Assembly: GCA_964016885.1 (NCBI GenBank)
Contig: OZ024743.1
Location: 164,836,732 to 164,900,731 of the forward strand
Length of the DNA stretch: 64,000 nt
Source of the DNA: Eledone cirrhosa
Lineage: Eukaryota > Mollusca > Cephalopoda > Octopoda > Eledonidae
Direction of reading: 5' to 3'
The notes beneath the pieces were generated by a model. It made no database searches, was not told where the DNA came from, and saw nothing but the letters and a program-made list of their open reading frames with translations. Within the stretch, counting starts at the first letter, position 1. Every line of letters begins with the position of its first letter. Shown here piece by piece: positions 11,761 through 23,290 of this stretch. Made by a program: the position numbers and the translations under genes.

Positions 11761-12420
11761 CTTGTACAGAGGAACGTTGGTAGTTCTTGGTACACTTATT
11801 ATCCCTCATGCATGGGGAAGATGGATTAATTGAACCACAGGGTCCATGAATCATCTGGGACTTGACAATTTCGTGCAGCAAAGGATCTTGCTGTGGATCA
11901 GGCAGTTCAGATTTTCATGTAACCAAATCAAAATGTGGGCATGTGCCAATCCTCGTTTTTGCCATTCAATTGTGTACATGTCACATTTGACTGGTCCAAA
12001 GACATCACCTTTTTTTTTTAGATCCATCAGCTTTATGACTTTAAGTCTGAACACCCTAGCTATAATATCATGGCGATCTCTGGGTTCTTGATGATGATAA
12101 AGCTCACTCTTTATTTCATGCCATGTTGGGTTACACGTGAATGTAATGAAGAGGTCTGGACGACCATAGTGTCTGATATATGTTAGTGCATCTTGGGTAC
12201 GTTCATGCATATACCGTGGACTTCCTGTGAAGCTTGATGAAAGAATGACACAAAGCTGTCCAATATTATCAGCACCCAATGCTCCTTCATTACTGATTTC
12301 ATCTCACAGGTGAATGTAATCTGATGCATGGGGGATCTGATGTGTTCTAATGTAAAGAAACCTTTCTCCCTCAATTTTTGCATACATATCAACTGCAAAT
12401 TGCTGGAAGAGCTCACGTGA
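11760..12420 (-). pseudogene. Helitron copy 1 Rep (HUH) domain remnant
   Basis: Minus-strand reading of 12,279-11,851 gives SFTGSPRYMHERTQDALTYI, RHYGRPDLFITFTCNPTWHE, then TIEWQKRGLAHAHILIWLHE. HAH is the metal-binding HUH motif of the rolling-circle nuclease. The frame continues at 11,850 as MIHGPCGSINPSSPCMRDNK and stops at TQTGEGGYT, where it meets the helicase. The catalytic tyrosine segment is absent. Confidence 0.85.
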
Positions 12421-12959
12421 ATGATGAAGAATATTGAAGTCTTGCTCTCTTAACATGAAAAAGTAAGCATACAATTCCATGCAGCTTAATATTTTTTTCA
12501 GTGCAAAAGATCTGTTTTTTTTATACCAAAGTAATATCCATCTTGGTCAAATACACAGATTAATGAATACTGGAGCGCATTATATGGTCGGTGGACTGTT
12601 GGTGCGCTATTCCATGAATAACAATATCTCTCCTCCCATACACCTCGCCAGTAATAATTGCTGCTACTTCATTTGAAGCGGGGTCATTGTATTGGCCTCT
12701 GTGTTCACCAACAGGTTTTTTTGTCTGCATCAATAACTATCTTGTACTCAGTGAGTGGCGCGGATTCCTATGCATATTTGAAGCTTCTGATGTAGTTATT
12801 GTTTGCATGTAACATAATTTGCAGTTCAAAGATTAATTCTTCTTTCAAATTTGGAAGGTTAAATGACCATTGCAAAGCCTGTTTCTTCTAATTTGCCATA
12901 AAATATAGCTGTAAAAACCATAGATGTTTGCCTTCAGTTGGTAACAACGATCCAATATG

Positions 12960-13660
12960 ATGTTATACTTGACCTTGAACCGTAAAGGTTGACTTGAAAT
13001 TCCCTTCTCTTATAATATTGCTACCAAAGGAGGTTATTTGGAAAGTGAAATTGTAACTTCTAATGTTTTTCAAGAAGTGTTTGCTCTTTGATGTGTTTCC
13101 CAAAAGCAACACCTTCAACGTGTAACAAACGTCGCTAAAACAACCGTTCCTCCACCACAACACATAGTGGTAGTTTCTCTTTCCCATTTCTTTCCTTTAC
13201 AAAAATTGCACTTTTTTGACATTGCTCCAATATCAATCAATTTCTCTGTACAATAATCATGTCTTGATCAAGACGCTTATGTCTTTCCTCTGAGGATTGG
13301 CAAAGTCTTGCAGCAACTGTTTGCTCCTGGTTTTTTCTTTGACTAATCTCTCGTTGACCTATTGTCTCATTGGCAACTCTGGCAGATTCTTTGTCTAGCA
13401 TCCTTTAAACGTTTTTCTCTTTCCTTTCTTGACTCTTGGCTCCTGCGGATTCCATTCTGTTGACGTAATTGTTCTAACCGTTTTTCTCTTGCCTCTTGTT
13501 ACTCATTGGCCCTGTGTGCAGCAGCTCTCCTCCGGTCATTTTCATGTCTTTGCTGGGGTCTCTAGTGACCTTGCTCTGGCTATCTGTTCTCGCCTTTGCT
13601 TCACTGTAGAATACTGATCATCTACATCTACCCCGTCTCCTCTTGTAGAGAGTGAGAACA
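12960..13660 (-). pseudogene. Helitron copy 1 N-terminal zinc-finger region
   Basis: On the minus strand, 13,210-13,120 reads MSKKCNFCKGKKWERETTTM followed by a CC pair. This is the CxxC..CC finger also seen in Helitron copy 3 (CCQYCGAKKW). Upstream (13,640-13,230) is an R/E/Q-rich region in mixed frames. 12,420-12,960 holds degraded linking sequence. Confidence 0.65.
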
Positions 13661-13689
13661 TTTTTCGCGGAAACTTTGAACATTAAAAT

Positions 13690-14226
13690 GGGGAATAAAT
13701 TAAAAAAAGAGTGAAAGTAACGTGAATATCTTCACAGGGGTGATTGAAATAAATGGCGATTCTGGAACGCCGCACGCACGCATGCAAACGCACATATGTA
13801 CATGAACGCACACTCACACGCGTGCACGTACACAGACACACACTCACACTTTTTATTTTCTGTGGAACGCCGCACGCACACACATGTTAATAGTTATTGC
13901 TTTCCTTCCCCTCTTATTTCCACACACATTACACACACATCTATCTACACTGACATACACATACAGTATCAAACACTGCGTCTCTCTCTCTCCCGCTATC
14001 CCTCTTTCATTGTGCCGGTTTTTTTCAACTTCTCCTCTGGAACATACATACAGTATCAAACATACAGCATTATTCTCTCCCGCTATCCCCTATCCTTTAA
14101 CTCCTATAGAAACTTGGTCTCTCTGTGTGTTTCTTTCTCTCTTCTCTCTGTCTTTTTCTCATTCTGTGTTTCTCTCTCTCACACATATTCTCCCTCACCC
14201 TCTCTAACAATTCCTCTCTTTTAGTC

Positions 14227-14292
<66 letters not shown>

Positions 14293-14970
14293 TCTCTTTC
14301 ATTTTAACTCACTCATACACTCACACACTCACACTACTTACATTTCTCCCACTATCGAAAAACGTTGTGACGAATGAGATGGGGGGGGGGGGGGGGTAGA
14401 AGTAAAGACCCATTTCCTCATTGGCATTATGCCCAAACATACAAATATACAGACATCTGCTAATATATATATATATATATATAGATATGTCTCTAACATA
14501 AGTATGTTGACACACACACACACATGTCTCTAATTTAAGAATGCCGACACACACACGCGTGTGCACACATACACACGCATGGAAACAGTCCCAACGATTT
14601 TGTGAAAGAGAGAGAGAAAGAGAAGTAACGTTAAGGAAGGGGAGAGTTAAGAACTGTGTAAAAAATAAATAAATAAAAGTTAGTTATTGAACGCTGCTAT
14701 CATTTTTTGTTTTCTTTCTTTCTCTCCCCCAAGCCCCTCATTCTCTTTCTTTGGTTCTCTTTTTCTCTCAGCTCCTCCCTTTCTTTCTTTCTCTTTCAGC
14801 CCCTCTTTCTTTTTCTCTCTCACTCTCTCTCTCTCATCCCGTCTCTCTTTTTCTCTACAGAATGGAGAACAAAAAAGCAAAATGGATGATTACTTTCGAT
14901 ATTCATAATTAAATAAGATAAATCTAAGTCTAGTGAATATGTATATGTAATTTTGAGGGGTTCGGTCCAG
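13690..14970 (-). other. CT/GA-rich region, probable 5' part of Helitron copy 1
   Basis: No gene is visible. The stretch has CA-rich and CT-rich low complexity, a (CT)n run at 14,229-14,301, a G16 run at about 14,381-14,396 and a short (TA)n at 14,464-14,483. Its outer end (14,860-14,968) has a reverse-complement relative at 27,870-28,060, with the shared words CTCAAAATTACAT and ATTCACTA and GA-rich arrays beyond. I infer a common Helitron 5' region. Confidence 0.4.
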
Positions 14971-15262
14971 AAGAGAGGGCCAGAATATCAAACTAGCTCA
15001 CTCTGGACCTTCCCTGCGAAGATGCCTCTCCACAAGACAACCCCTCAACGAGGATAACGGATGCATTCTAGCCAATTGCCCTATCCACAACACCAATTGT
15101 TGCCTACGTACCTACGTAGTATACAGGCTAGAATGTAACAGGTGCAATCTATTGTACATAGGCAGCACTATTCGACCGTTATGTCTCCGTATTAAAGACC
15201 ATGTTAACACCAACTCTTCTTCCTTCCACAAACACATCATCAATGCAGAAACTGGGACAGCA
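14960..15262 (+). pseudogene. Penelope-like element fragment with GIY-YIG-type domain
   Basis: A plus-strand frame reads through about 100 codons: KLAHSGPSLRRCLSTRQPLN, then CILANCPIHNTNCC, then VVYRLECNRCNLLYIGSTIR and PLCLRIKDHV, ending at a TAA at 15,260. The cysteine-rich lead followed by VYxLxCxxCxxLYIGSTxRPL is the GIY-YIG endonuclease layout of PLEs. No reverse transcriptase is attached. It has no start and lies beside the Helitron 5' region, so it is a truncated insertion. Confidence 0.65.
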
Positions 15263-15930
15263 TAACCACCACAGTCTTAGCTATCGAACGCGGTATAGGT
15301 ACAAGCAATTGAAACCTAGGATCAATAATCGAATGGAAAGAAATGCACCATAATGGCTAATTTAAAAGCCTGTATTCCAACATCCCAGCAGCCAGTTTCA
15401 TTTTTTTCTTTCAAATTAAATATATGTCCTCACTAGCAAACACACTTAGACTCACACACATACATATATCGCACACATATTTTTCCTTTTTATTATATAC
15501 ATATTCACACACACCTTTCACTACATAAACTTATATTCACTCACACACATACAAACATCCCACTAAACACACTTACATTCACGCACAGACATGCATATAT
15601 CATACATTTCATAACACGCACGTTCGAAATTTTAACGTCTTTTCATTTCATTTAACTTAAATCTGCTCTCCAAACAATCCGATCGGTTTTTTAAGTCTCT
15701 CATAGGGTTACTCCCTTGATTATGGGTTTTTCAATATTTGGAACCATTAAATTTGCTATGGTAAGATTCTTTTGTTATCTTAGCGATTTAATTTTCTTTC
15801 TAATACATTGTTTGGTTTTCAAAATTATTTAAATTTCTGTTTTCAACATGCTTCAAGTAAGCTACAAAACTCTGTTATATATATATAGAGAATAAGGAAA
15901 AGCGAAGTAGTTTCAGATGTTCAAGTCTTT
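15263..15930. other. No gene seen; PLE 3' flank and CA-rich sequence
   Basis: The first part may be the 3' UTR of the PLE fragment. The rest is ACACAC-rich and AT-rich sequence without a recognised element. Confidence 0.5.
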
Positions 15931-15937
15931 TTAATAA

Positions 15938-16047
15938 TAATTGTTTCTACTTTTGACACAAGGCCAGCAATTTTCCCAGTGTATTACTGGTACTCTATTT
16001 TATCGACCCCGTAAGGATGAAAGGCAAAGTTAACCTCGGCGGGATAT
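15938..16047 (-). mobile_element. Cephalopod tRNA-related SINE, 5' truncated
   Basis: Reverse complement of the SINE 3' body: TTTCATCCTTACGGGGTCGA, the ATAAAATA(G)AGTACCAGTAA segment and the terminal AAGTAGAAACAATTATTATT. The tRNA-like head is missing. Confidence 0.85.
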
Positions 16048-16091
16048 AATGCTGTGATATATATTTCAATGACGACACTGGCCACACTGTT

Positions 16092-16100
<9 letters not shown>

Positions 16101-16161
<61 letters not shown>
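16101..16161. repeat. (TA)n microsatellite
   Basis: About 60 bp of uninterrupted TA dinucleotides adjoining the SINE. The IYIYIY reading frames here are artefacts. Confidence 0.95.
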
Positions 16162-16163
<2 letters not shown>

Positions 16164-16349
16164 TGCAGTCATTTCTAGCAAGACAGGTTACCACAACAAA
16201 GCGCTTTGCATCGTGTACGACAGATAGGTACACTGACAGATAGATAAAGGGCCAACCACAGTCACTCGAACAGATGTACACACACATTATGTAATTGACT
16301 GCAACGTTATAGTTCTCTATCTATCTAATCTCTTTCGATAATTGTCTCA

Positions 16350-16426
<77 letters not shown>

Positions 16427-16489
16427 GTTGGCTTTGTTTGCTACGTTACTACGACATCGCCGCTTCCCCTATATATATTATAACCCCCC

Positions 16490-16540
<51 letters not shown>

Positions 16541-16600
16541 GGCTTTGTTTGCTACGTTACTACGACATCGCCGCTTCCCCTATATATATTATAACCCCCC

Positions 16601-16674
<74 letters not shown>
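16350..16674. repeat. Three (CT)n arrays separated by a duplicated 70-bp unit
   Basis: Arrays at about 16,352-16,425, 16,497-16,536 and 16,607-16,673. The non-repetitive unit at 16,426-16,496 is repeated at 16,537-16,607 with no difference that I can see. The period is about 111 bp, as expected from unequal exchange or slippage between CT arrays. Confidence 0.9.
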
Positions 16675-16676
<2 letters not shown>

Positions 16677-16679
16677 TTT

Positions 16680-17240
16680 ATATATATATATATAAAAATA
16701 AATGTTAAAATTATGAAATGAATTATAACAAAAAAAAATGTCTTTGACCCTCAAATATAAATAATGCAAATAACAATTCAAATAATAAAAAAAAAAAATT
16801 AATTCAACAATAAACTTGCTAATTATATTAATAGACAAATCCAGTTGATTCTCCTTTGCAAAATGCTTTCTGTCAAGAATATGGAAAATAATTCAAGAAG
16901 TTGAAATCGATTATTGTGATTGCTAAAAGAATGAAAAAAAATTGAAAAAATAAAACTCAATGCTGAAATTATCAAATGAATTATTGAATTATAATTTTTT
17001 TTAAATCATTGTTGCTCAAATATAAATAAAGTAAATAACAATTTAAATGAAAAAAATATATTAAGAATATATTAATTCAACAGTAATCTCGCTTCAGAAT
17101 ATTATATTCAACATCATACAACACATAATATTGATAAAATTTCATCATTGGCGAGTATAATGTTTTATTTTAAATCGTCCAGTTAATTATTTTTCAATTT
17201 TGGTTTTACTTTTTATTTTTGTCTTTTAAATCTAAAGAAC
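16680..17240. repeat. AT-rich stretch with a diverged direct duplication, no gene
   Basis: 16,698-16,825 and about 16,950-17,090 share TCAAATATAAATAA, AAATAACAAT and TTAATTCAACA in the same order. This is a diverged tandem duplication of about 255 bp period. No coding signal. Confidence 0.55.
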
Positions 17241-17419
17241 TTCATCATAAATAATGTTTTAAACTTTTTCATCTTTTGTGTAATGATAAAGATTATTAGG
17301 GTCTCCCAATCTTGAAAGTGATACATATAGTTGTCCATGAGAAAATACTTCATTTTTAAGATTGATACCAACTTTTTTAAATGTTTGACCTCGTGATTTA
17401 TTTATTGTCATAACAAAAG

Positions 17420-17692
17420 AATCCTTCGGGGAAACGCATTCTCCATTCTGTCTACCAAGGTGTGGGGAGGCCAGCACGTTGGACTCCATTTGCTCACCAT
17501 TCGGAGAGATGAGGAGGGCAAGAGAGATGCAGGCGATGACAGTGGGAGCTCGGTTCTTCCACGTTCGGACCATATCCTTGTGGTTGTGTTCACCAAGCCC
17601 TAGTGCAGTAATGGGATTGTATAACAAAAGTTGTATTCAACAAGGGAACTATTTTGTATTTATATTTTAACGACTGTAATTTATATATTTAT
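17420..17692. mobile_element. GC-rich insert inside Helitron copy 2 helicase, unclassified
   Basis: About 270 bp, clearly richer in G+C over 17,420-17,600 than the Helitron around it, interrupts the helicase between FQCRI and [17 protein letters not shown] occurs at both edges (17,420 and 17,697 regions), a possible 6-bp target-site duplication. I do not recognise the family. Confidence 0.45.
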
Positions 17693-18170
17693 TATAATCC
17701 TGCACTGAAATTGTAATCTTGTAAACCTCACTGACTCCTCTGCAAGTAATTTAATTCTTGGTAATAATACTAATTCATGTTTGTACTTTCCATTTAGTAT
17801 GTTTGCTCCAATTACATTATTTGTAAGGGATTCCACTATTAACCTCGTTCCGTTGCATAACTTTGGAGTTTGTAAATTTCTCAAAAGAATAATTGGAGCT
17901 CCTTTCTTCAAATTCAATTCATGTGGTGGAAATCCCGATAATTCTACTGCTTCATTTATATCCACTACTTGATCTATAGAATTCTATGTTCTTAATCTAT
18001 GTTCTTCTACTTTGTTAAGTAATCGCATATTAATAACATCAACATTATCATTTTCAGGAGCTAAAATTATTCTGACTATCATCCATTCTGTATTAGTGTA
18101 ATTAATTGCAACTTTCTCAAAAATAAAAGTTTCTAAATCAATTTCATTCTCAACTCTATTTCCCACGGGT

Positions 18171-18315
18171 AATAATTGTTTCTACTTTTGGCACAAGGCC
18201 AGCAATTACCCAGTACATTACTGGTACTTTATTTTATCGACCCCATAAGGATGAAAGGCAAAGTTACCCTCGATGGGATTTGAATTCAGACCGTAAAGGT
18301 CTGTATTATTACACT
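18171..18315 (-). mobile_element. SINE copy inserted in Helitron copy 2
   Basis: Reverse complement of the SINE: 3' end TAATTGTTTCTACTTTTGGC, the body with TCGACCCCATAAGGATGAAA, and part of the head region (GATTTGAATTCAGACCG). GGTAATA is found on both sides (18,168 and 18,316), a possible short target duplication. Confidence 0.85.
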
Positions 18316-19779
18316 GGTAATATTATGTGATTGTCATCACTTAGGATCTTTTTTTTTTCCTATTTCTAATAAGTTTATTTGCCAAGTTCTGTAAGTCATT
18401 ATTTCTTAAGATTTACACTCTCATATTAATTCTTAATAGCAATTTTTGGAATAATGACCATAAATAGGATGCCTTGATAGATGCATCTATTTCATCAGCT
18501 TTTGTACCTCTTGATACTACTGGGAGTATTTGTCTAAAATCACCAGCTAGTAAAACAGTAATACTACCAAAAGGTAAATTATTCTTTTTAATCTCTTTCA
18601 ATGTTTTATCAACAGCCTCTAAAATCTTTTTGTGGGACATTGTAACTTCATCTCATACTAATAAATTACAGTTTTCTAAAGTTATCCAAATTCGACTACT
18701 TTTTCTAACTGATGTGAATTCATCAAGTATTGATGATGAAAACGGTAATTTGTATGTACTATTTTTCCATTATCTATTAAAGTTGTTGCTATTCCTGAAG
18801 AAGCAACTGCTATACTAATATAAACATTCATTTTATTATTTACTAATAATAGATTGATCAAACATATGTTTCCAGTTTCACGTGGGTTGGTTATTGTGTC
18901 ATTGATTGTAGTGTAAATAAGTCTTTGTTCTTTATTCAACAATGATTCATTCACATCTACAAAGTTTCTTATTTCTACGTGTTCATTTACTCTTTCAATA
19001 TTGTTTCCTTCTAGTTCTTCATAAGTTGGTTCAGATTGTCCTATTTCATACAAAAGCGTTTTAAGTTTGTGTAAAATTTCATTGAATAATATTTCTTCAT
19101 CATTTGTCTTTTTTTCTTGATTGTTTGTCAATCGATTTAGAATATTAACTGACATTAGTTGTTTAAATTCTTCATATAATGCTACAGGTTCAGAAGGATT
19201 GCAATGAATTAGAATTATTGCAAATAAGCATCTCACCTGGTATGGCAGTCTGGTAGAAACAATTTCTCTAAATGCTAGTTTTAGATGATTGTCATCTTCT
19301 AACAATCCCCGTGCCAAACATGATTTTCTAAATCCATTATAGACAATACCCTCGTGTGTTTTTACGTCTCTGAAAGATTTTGGACCTCTAACTACGTTCA
19401 GCAATAATCTGAGACAATAGCATTCTGTTTGATTAGGTGGTACAGTGTAAATTCTAGAACATGTTTGCACAAATCTACCATTCAATCTTCTTTTCCATAT
19501 TTTATTGGAAGTAAGGGAATAATGAGATGGAATGTCCTTAAATAAGAAACTCCTTGCATATTCGTCGGTTTCGTTCAATTTGAAGAATGAAATTAAAGTC
19601 TTATTTTGGGGATTTCTAATTCTACTTTGGCCATTTTCTAAATGTATATCCAATTGTTGAACAGCTGTTGAACATGTGAATATTAAATTGAAGGATTTTC
19701 TATGCAGTCTCATTACTATTGAGATAACGTCCTATTACATACTTTGTTATATTGGTCATTATTCCGTATTCTTCGAACA

Positions 19780-21665
19780 GCAGCATCGCTACCTTTATTA
19801 AAGTACTTAATTATATATACTATAGCTTGAAGAGAGGAGCAAAGTTCTACATTGATGTAACCTTTAAATGTTTTCAAAAGTAATGGATTATAAGGTACAA
19901 TCCACCTATTGTCAATTGTTTATGTTTTTGAGTTTCTTGTTATTGTTGCTGTTCTTCCTCCATCTTCTGTTTTTCTCCCTCTATGTAAGGGATATCCTGT
20001 GATATCTGTCTTGATTTCATTAATGACATATTTTGGGTAATTCTTTTCACAGTTTCCATTATTCATACTTGGACATTGTGGAGTTAATAAACCACATGGA
20101 CCATGGACCATTTGTGTAGTAACAATATAAAGATCAGGATCATTAATTGAATCAGGAATTTTTGCTGAGATTAATATATCTAATTAATTAGGATATATAG
20201 TTTGCTATAACTAAAGTAAGATATGAACATGTGGTACACCTCTTTTCTGCCATTCTACTGTATATATGTAGGCCTTTGTTTTGCCAAATATTTCCAATAT
20301 CAACCAATGCTTACAACATTTTGTTTAACTTTTGTTTGAAAACTCTTGCAATTATGTCGTGCCTTTCTTTGGGTTTTTGGCCTTTGTATAGGTTCTCCAT
20401 GAGTTCATTCCATTTAAGATTGCAAGGGAATGTTATAAATAGATCAGGCCTACCGTATTCTCTCACATAACACATTGCATTTTGAGTTCCTTCCTTCCAA
20501 TATCTTGGACTTCCAACAAAAGTAGAAGGTAAAATTACCGCCCTACCTAATTCTTGTGCATTGAGTACTCCTTCATTATTTAGAGAATCTTTTAAAAGCG
20601 AATACTCTTCGACCCTTAGCTTGGTTTGGTCCTGTTTAATGTACAATAACCGTTCAAACTCAATTTTGGCATAGATATCAACTAAGTACATTTGGAACAA
20701 TCGTTTACAGCTTACAATTTGATTCCAAGTATTTCTTAGTTGTAAATGGCATGCACAATATTGCCTGGATGTAACTTTCTTATTTGGGACTGTTTGATTT
20801 GTATTTGGGTTGTATAAATGTAAATCCAAGGAATAGCCATCATTTCCTCTCCAATGAATCAAAGGATATTGTAATGGATCATAGGATCTATATAATTCAT
20901 TGATTTTCTTTACAGTATTATCTTTTACAGTATTACAGTATTATCTACTATTAAGTAAAAATGATGTTTCTTCGTGGAAATTCAGTTCCAACCATTACTA
21001 ATCCCATATTGTTAGATATTCGGTTATTGTACCTTCGTGTATACTCACCAGCTGGTACTCTATCTGCACAAATTGATAATTGAAGATTTGGACTGTTAAC
21101 AAAAGATGTCATATTTTTAATTTGACTGATTAGCTCACTATTCTCCAAAAGCATCTCTTGGATGTCTCTTATAGTGTGCAAGTGTGTTTCAGGAAACCTA
21201 CTATAGTATTATTTTGTTCATTTAAATCCAGGGCATGCAACAGGCGGCCTGCGGGCCATAATCCGGCCTGCCAGACCAGCCACAGTCGCCTGCGATGACC
21301 GTTTTTAATTTTTACCTTGTAGACTTATTTAGAATTTTTTTCGTAACTGTAATACAATTTTCTGTTAGTTGACCTTTACTAAAGGGCTTCACTGATAGGA
21401 TTATGTGTGTTATAATTTCCCAGTTCCATGTTATGGAAAGAAGTTGTGGTGAATCTTTGGAATAGTGCTTAATAAATATTAATGGCCCTAATAGTTGTTC
21501 CAATGTTCAAAAGTGGCCCGCCAATGGAATATGTTGCACACCCCTGATTTAAACCATCAATAAAATAAACTTTAGCATATTTAGGAATATTATCAACTGC
21601 ATTATACAATGAATTTATTCTGTGATAAAATTGACCTTGTATTTTGAAAACTGGCATGAATCCTG
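19780..21665 (-). pseudogene. Helitron copy 2 Rep domain remnant
   Basis: Minus-strand pieces in order: FKIQGQFYHRINSLYNAVDN and AKVYFIDGLN (21,657-21,547), LSICADRVPAGEYTRRYNNR (21,181-20,951), and FVGSPRYWKEGTQNAMCYVR with GRPDLFITFPCNLKWNEL (20,862-20,311). Near 20,280-20,225 comes VEWQKRGVPHVHI, where HVH is the HUH metal site, then MVHGPCGLLTPQCPSMNNGN (20,111). At about 19,870-19,780 YIIKYFNKG retains both tyrosines of the YxxxY catalytic motif. Several stops and frameshifts separate the pieces. Confidence 0.85.
21229..21546. mobile_element. hAT-type MITE in Helitron copy 2
   Basis: Ends CAGGGCATGCAACAG and GTTGCACACCCCTG form imperfect terminal inverted repeats with the CAGGG..CCCTG pattern of hAT elements. 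The flanks ATTTAAATC (21,220-21,228) and ATTTAAACC (21,547-21,555) look like an 8-9 bp target duplication with one mismatch. Taking out the insert joins FIDGLN to NEQNNT in one frame. It has no coding capacity. Confidence 0.8.
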
Positions 21666-21689
21666 GTAGAGATATTGATTCACCGACTC

Positions 21690-23290
21690 AAATGAGTGTC
21701 ATTCGTTACATTTCATCTCCTCTAGTCTGTGGTCACTTGTTGTTGAGTTTTGAAACTATTGTGCAGATTTACTTAGCTAGGTTAAGTGGAATGTTGGTGC
21801 ATGTATGAGCTGGATGAGCAGATGTGAAGAGGAGGTACTGTTGGGAGTCGCTGGATTTGAAAAATATGTCAGTTTCTAGTTTTGTGTTTCTTTTTGTTAT
21901 TAGTATGTCTCAGAAAGGAATTTTCATTGCTAAATTCCATAGTGAATTGGATTTTATATCATTAATGCAGGCTTGAAAATTCCTTAGTTCATCAAGATTT
22001 TCCCACCACAAGATAAAACAGTAATCTAGGTATCTTTTCCAGTTTTCTTTTATATAGCAACTGAAGGTACTCCCATAAATTTGTGAAGCTTTTTTGTAGA
22101 TTTTTTGTTCATGGTATCCCATGACCAAGTTGGCATATGTTGGCGCCACCCATGGCTGTTCCTGATTTCTGTTGGTAGAGTCTTTCGTCGAATATGAAGT
22201 AATTGTTTTTTTAGGGGGAATTCAAGACTTTCTGTGATTAAGTTTCTGTTAAAACGGACTGGTAGCTCACGAGGGAATGCGTTTAGCCAGTCAGTATCGG
22301 ATAGCTTCAATTCTTTAGTCGTGAGGAATGTTACTATATAGGTTCACAAGATCAAATGAAACCATGAAAATATTTTGGTTTACTTCCTTTGGTAGATGGT
22401 TGAGAAAATCTAGGTAATCTTGTATGAAACTCTGGATGTGTTTGATGAGAGGTCTTAATAAGATGTCAAGGAAATTACTTAGGTGATATGTCTTACAAAT
22501 TGGGCATGCTATGATTGGTCTTAATTTTAAGTCGATTGGTATGGGTATATTTACACAATTACTTTTCATCATATTGCATGTTTCATTAATTAGTTTGTGT
22601 TTGTGCTCTTTAGTCAGTCCATAATTGTTTCTACTATTGGCACAAGGCCAGAAATTACCCAGTACATTACTGGTACTTTATTTTATCGACCCCGTAAGGA
22701 TGAAAGGCTCCATAATGATTGCTTGTTTTACCTCTAACATTTGTGAGATAGTCAAATTCCTTGACTGCTAGACAGGTTCGGTATGGGTGTAGTAAACCAG
22801 TGAGTTGTTTCATCACTTTATGACGTTTGTATTCCTTGGCTATGTGTTGTCTCGTAGCATGTTCTGTATGTTTGGGTAATGGTTTGTGTCTATAATGTCT
22901 CCTTTGTCATCTTTTATAACAATATTTCTATCCAGTTATATGTAGTTTAGTTGTTTCCATTATTGTCTGCTGAAGTTTGACTTTGTGGCATTTTCAGGTT
23001 TCCAATTGGGAAGTTTGAGATTTGGTCACAGAATTCATCCAGGGCTACATTTCTACCTCTTGGGGATTGGAATTCTTTTTTGTATTTTACTAGTGATTTG
23101 TCACTATATTCTTTAAAAAATAGTTGTTTCGTTAGTCTGAGTCTTCTACAGAAGTCCGAAATATAACTTTAATTTCTGCTATATTTGATGTTTGAGGTGT
23201 TGGTGTAAATTTTAATTCTTTGTTTAGGATATCTATTTGTGTGGGTGTTAGTGACTTTTGTGAGAGGTTGATTATCTATAAGATTTTGGG
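21690..23290 (-). pseudogene. PLE reverse transcriptase remnant
   Basis: Minus-strand pieces: LTPTQIDILNKELKFTPTPQ (about 23,260-23,200), RLTKQLFFKEYSDKSLVKYK (23,140), NIVIKDDKGDI (about 22,920), KEYKRHKVMKQLTGLLHPYR and TCLAVKEFDYLTNVRGKTSN (22,850-22,720). After the SINE come LKLRPIIACPICKTYHLSNF and FMVSFDLVNLYSNIPHD (22,572-22,315), then MAPTYANLVMGYHEQKIYKK and LDYCFILW (22,149-21,990, at the catalytic palm). The last block is TKLETDIFFKSSDSQQYLLF and TSAHPAHTCTNIPLNLA (21,880-21,770). This is the PLE RT order. Stops and frameshifts make it inactive. Confidence 0.85.
22626..22708 (-). mobile_element. SINE inserted in the PLE, 5' truncated
   Basis: Reverse complement of the SINE 3' body, flanked by TCCATAAT at 22,618-22,625 and 22,709-22,716, a perfect 8-bp target duplication. 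Removing the insert and one flank joins KTSNHYG to LTKEHKHK in a single frame of the host PLE. Confidence 0.9.

Larger units (their letters stand above)
10554..13690 (-). mobile_element. Helitron copy 1, internally deleted
   Basis: A rolling-circle transposon on the minus strand. In coding order it has an N-terminal CxxC/CC zinc-finger region, a Helitron-like N/Rep domain with a HUH motif, and then PIF1-type helicase pieces. The Rep domain jumps straight into the helicase near 11,760, so the part that should carry the YxxxY catalytic tyrosines is deleted. Its C-terminal end is joined to LINE copy 3 at about 10,553. Confidence 0.85.
17259..19713 (-). pseudogene. Helitron copy 2 helicase region remnant
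   Basis: A 343-codon open stretch (19,713-18,682) covers the Rep-to-helicase linker and the ATPase start (VRGPKSFRDVKTHEGIVYNG; SSGIATTLIDNGKIVHTNYR). Then come MSHKKILEAVDKTL and LLAGDFRQILPVVSRGTKAD (18,640-18,413), INMRLLNKVEEH (18,166-17,984), and [20 protein letters not shown] (17,965-17,681). The end, [17 protein letters not shown] and [20 protein letters not shown], is at 17,405-17,285. The Walker A segment is not seen in frame. The order is that of PIF1-type Helitron helicases. Confidence 0.85.
17250..21665 (-). mobile_element. Helitron copy 2, with nested insertions
   Basis: A longer minus-strand Helitron retaining most of the Rep-helicase polyprotein: Rep region 21,665-19,780, helicase 19,713-17,260. 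Three foreign pieces interrupt it: a hAT MITE (21,229-21,546), a SINE (18,171-18,315) and a GC-rich insert (about 17,420-17,690). The N-terminal zinc-finger part is missing at the junction with a PLE near 21,665. Neither Helitron terminus is recognised. Confidence 0.85.

Noticed and set aside
13796..14307. Several open frames rich in Ser/Leu/His (SLSLSL)
   Set aside because: They are translations of (CT)n and CA-rich repeats.
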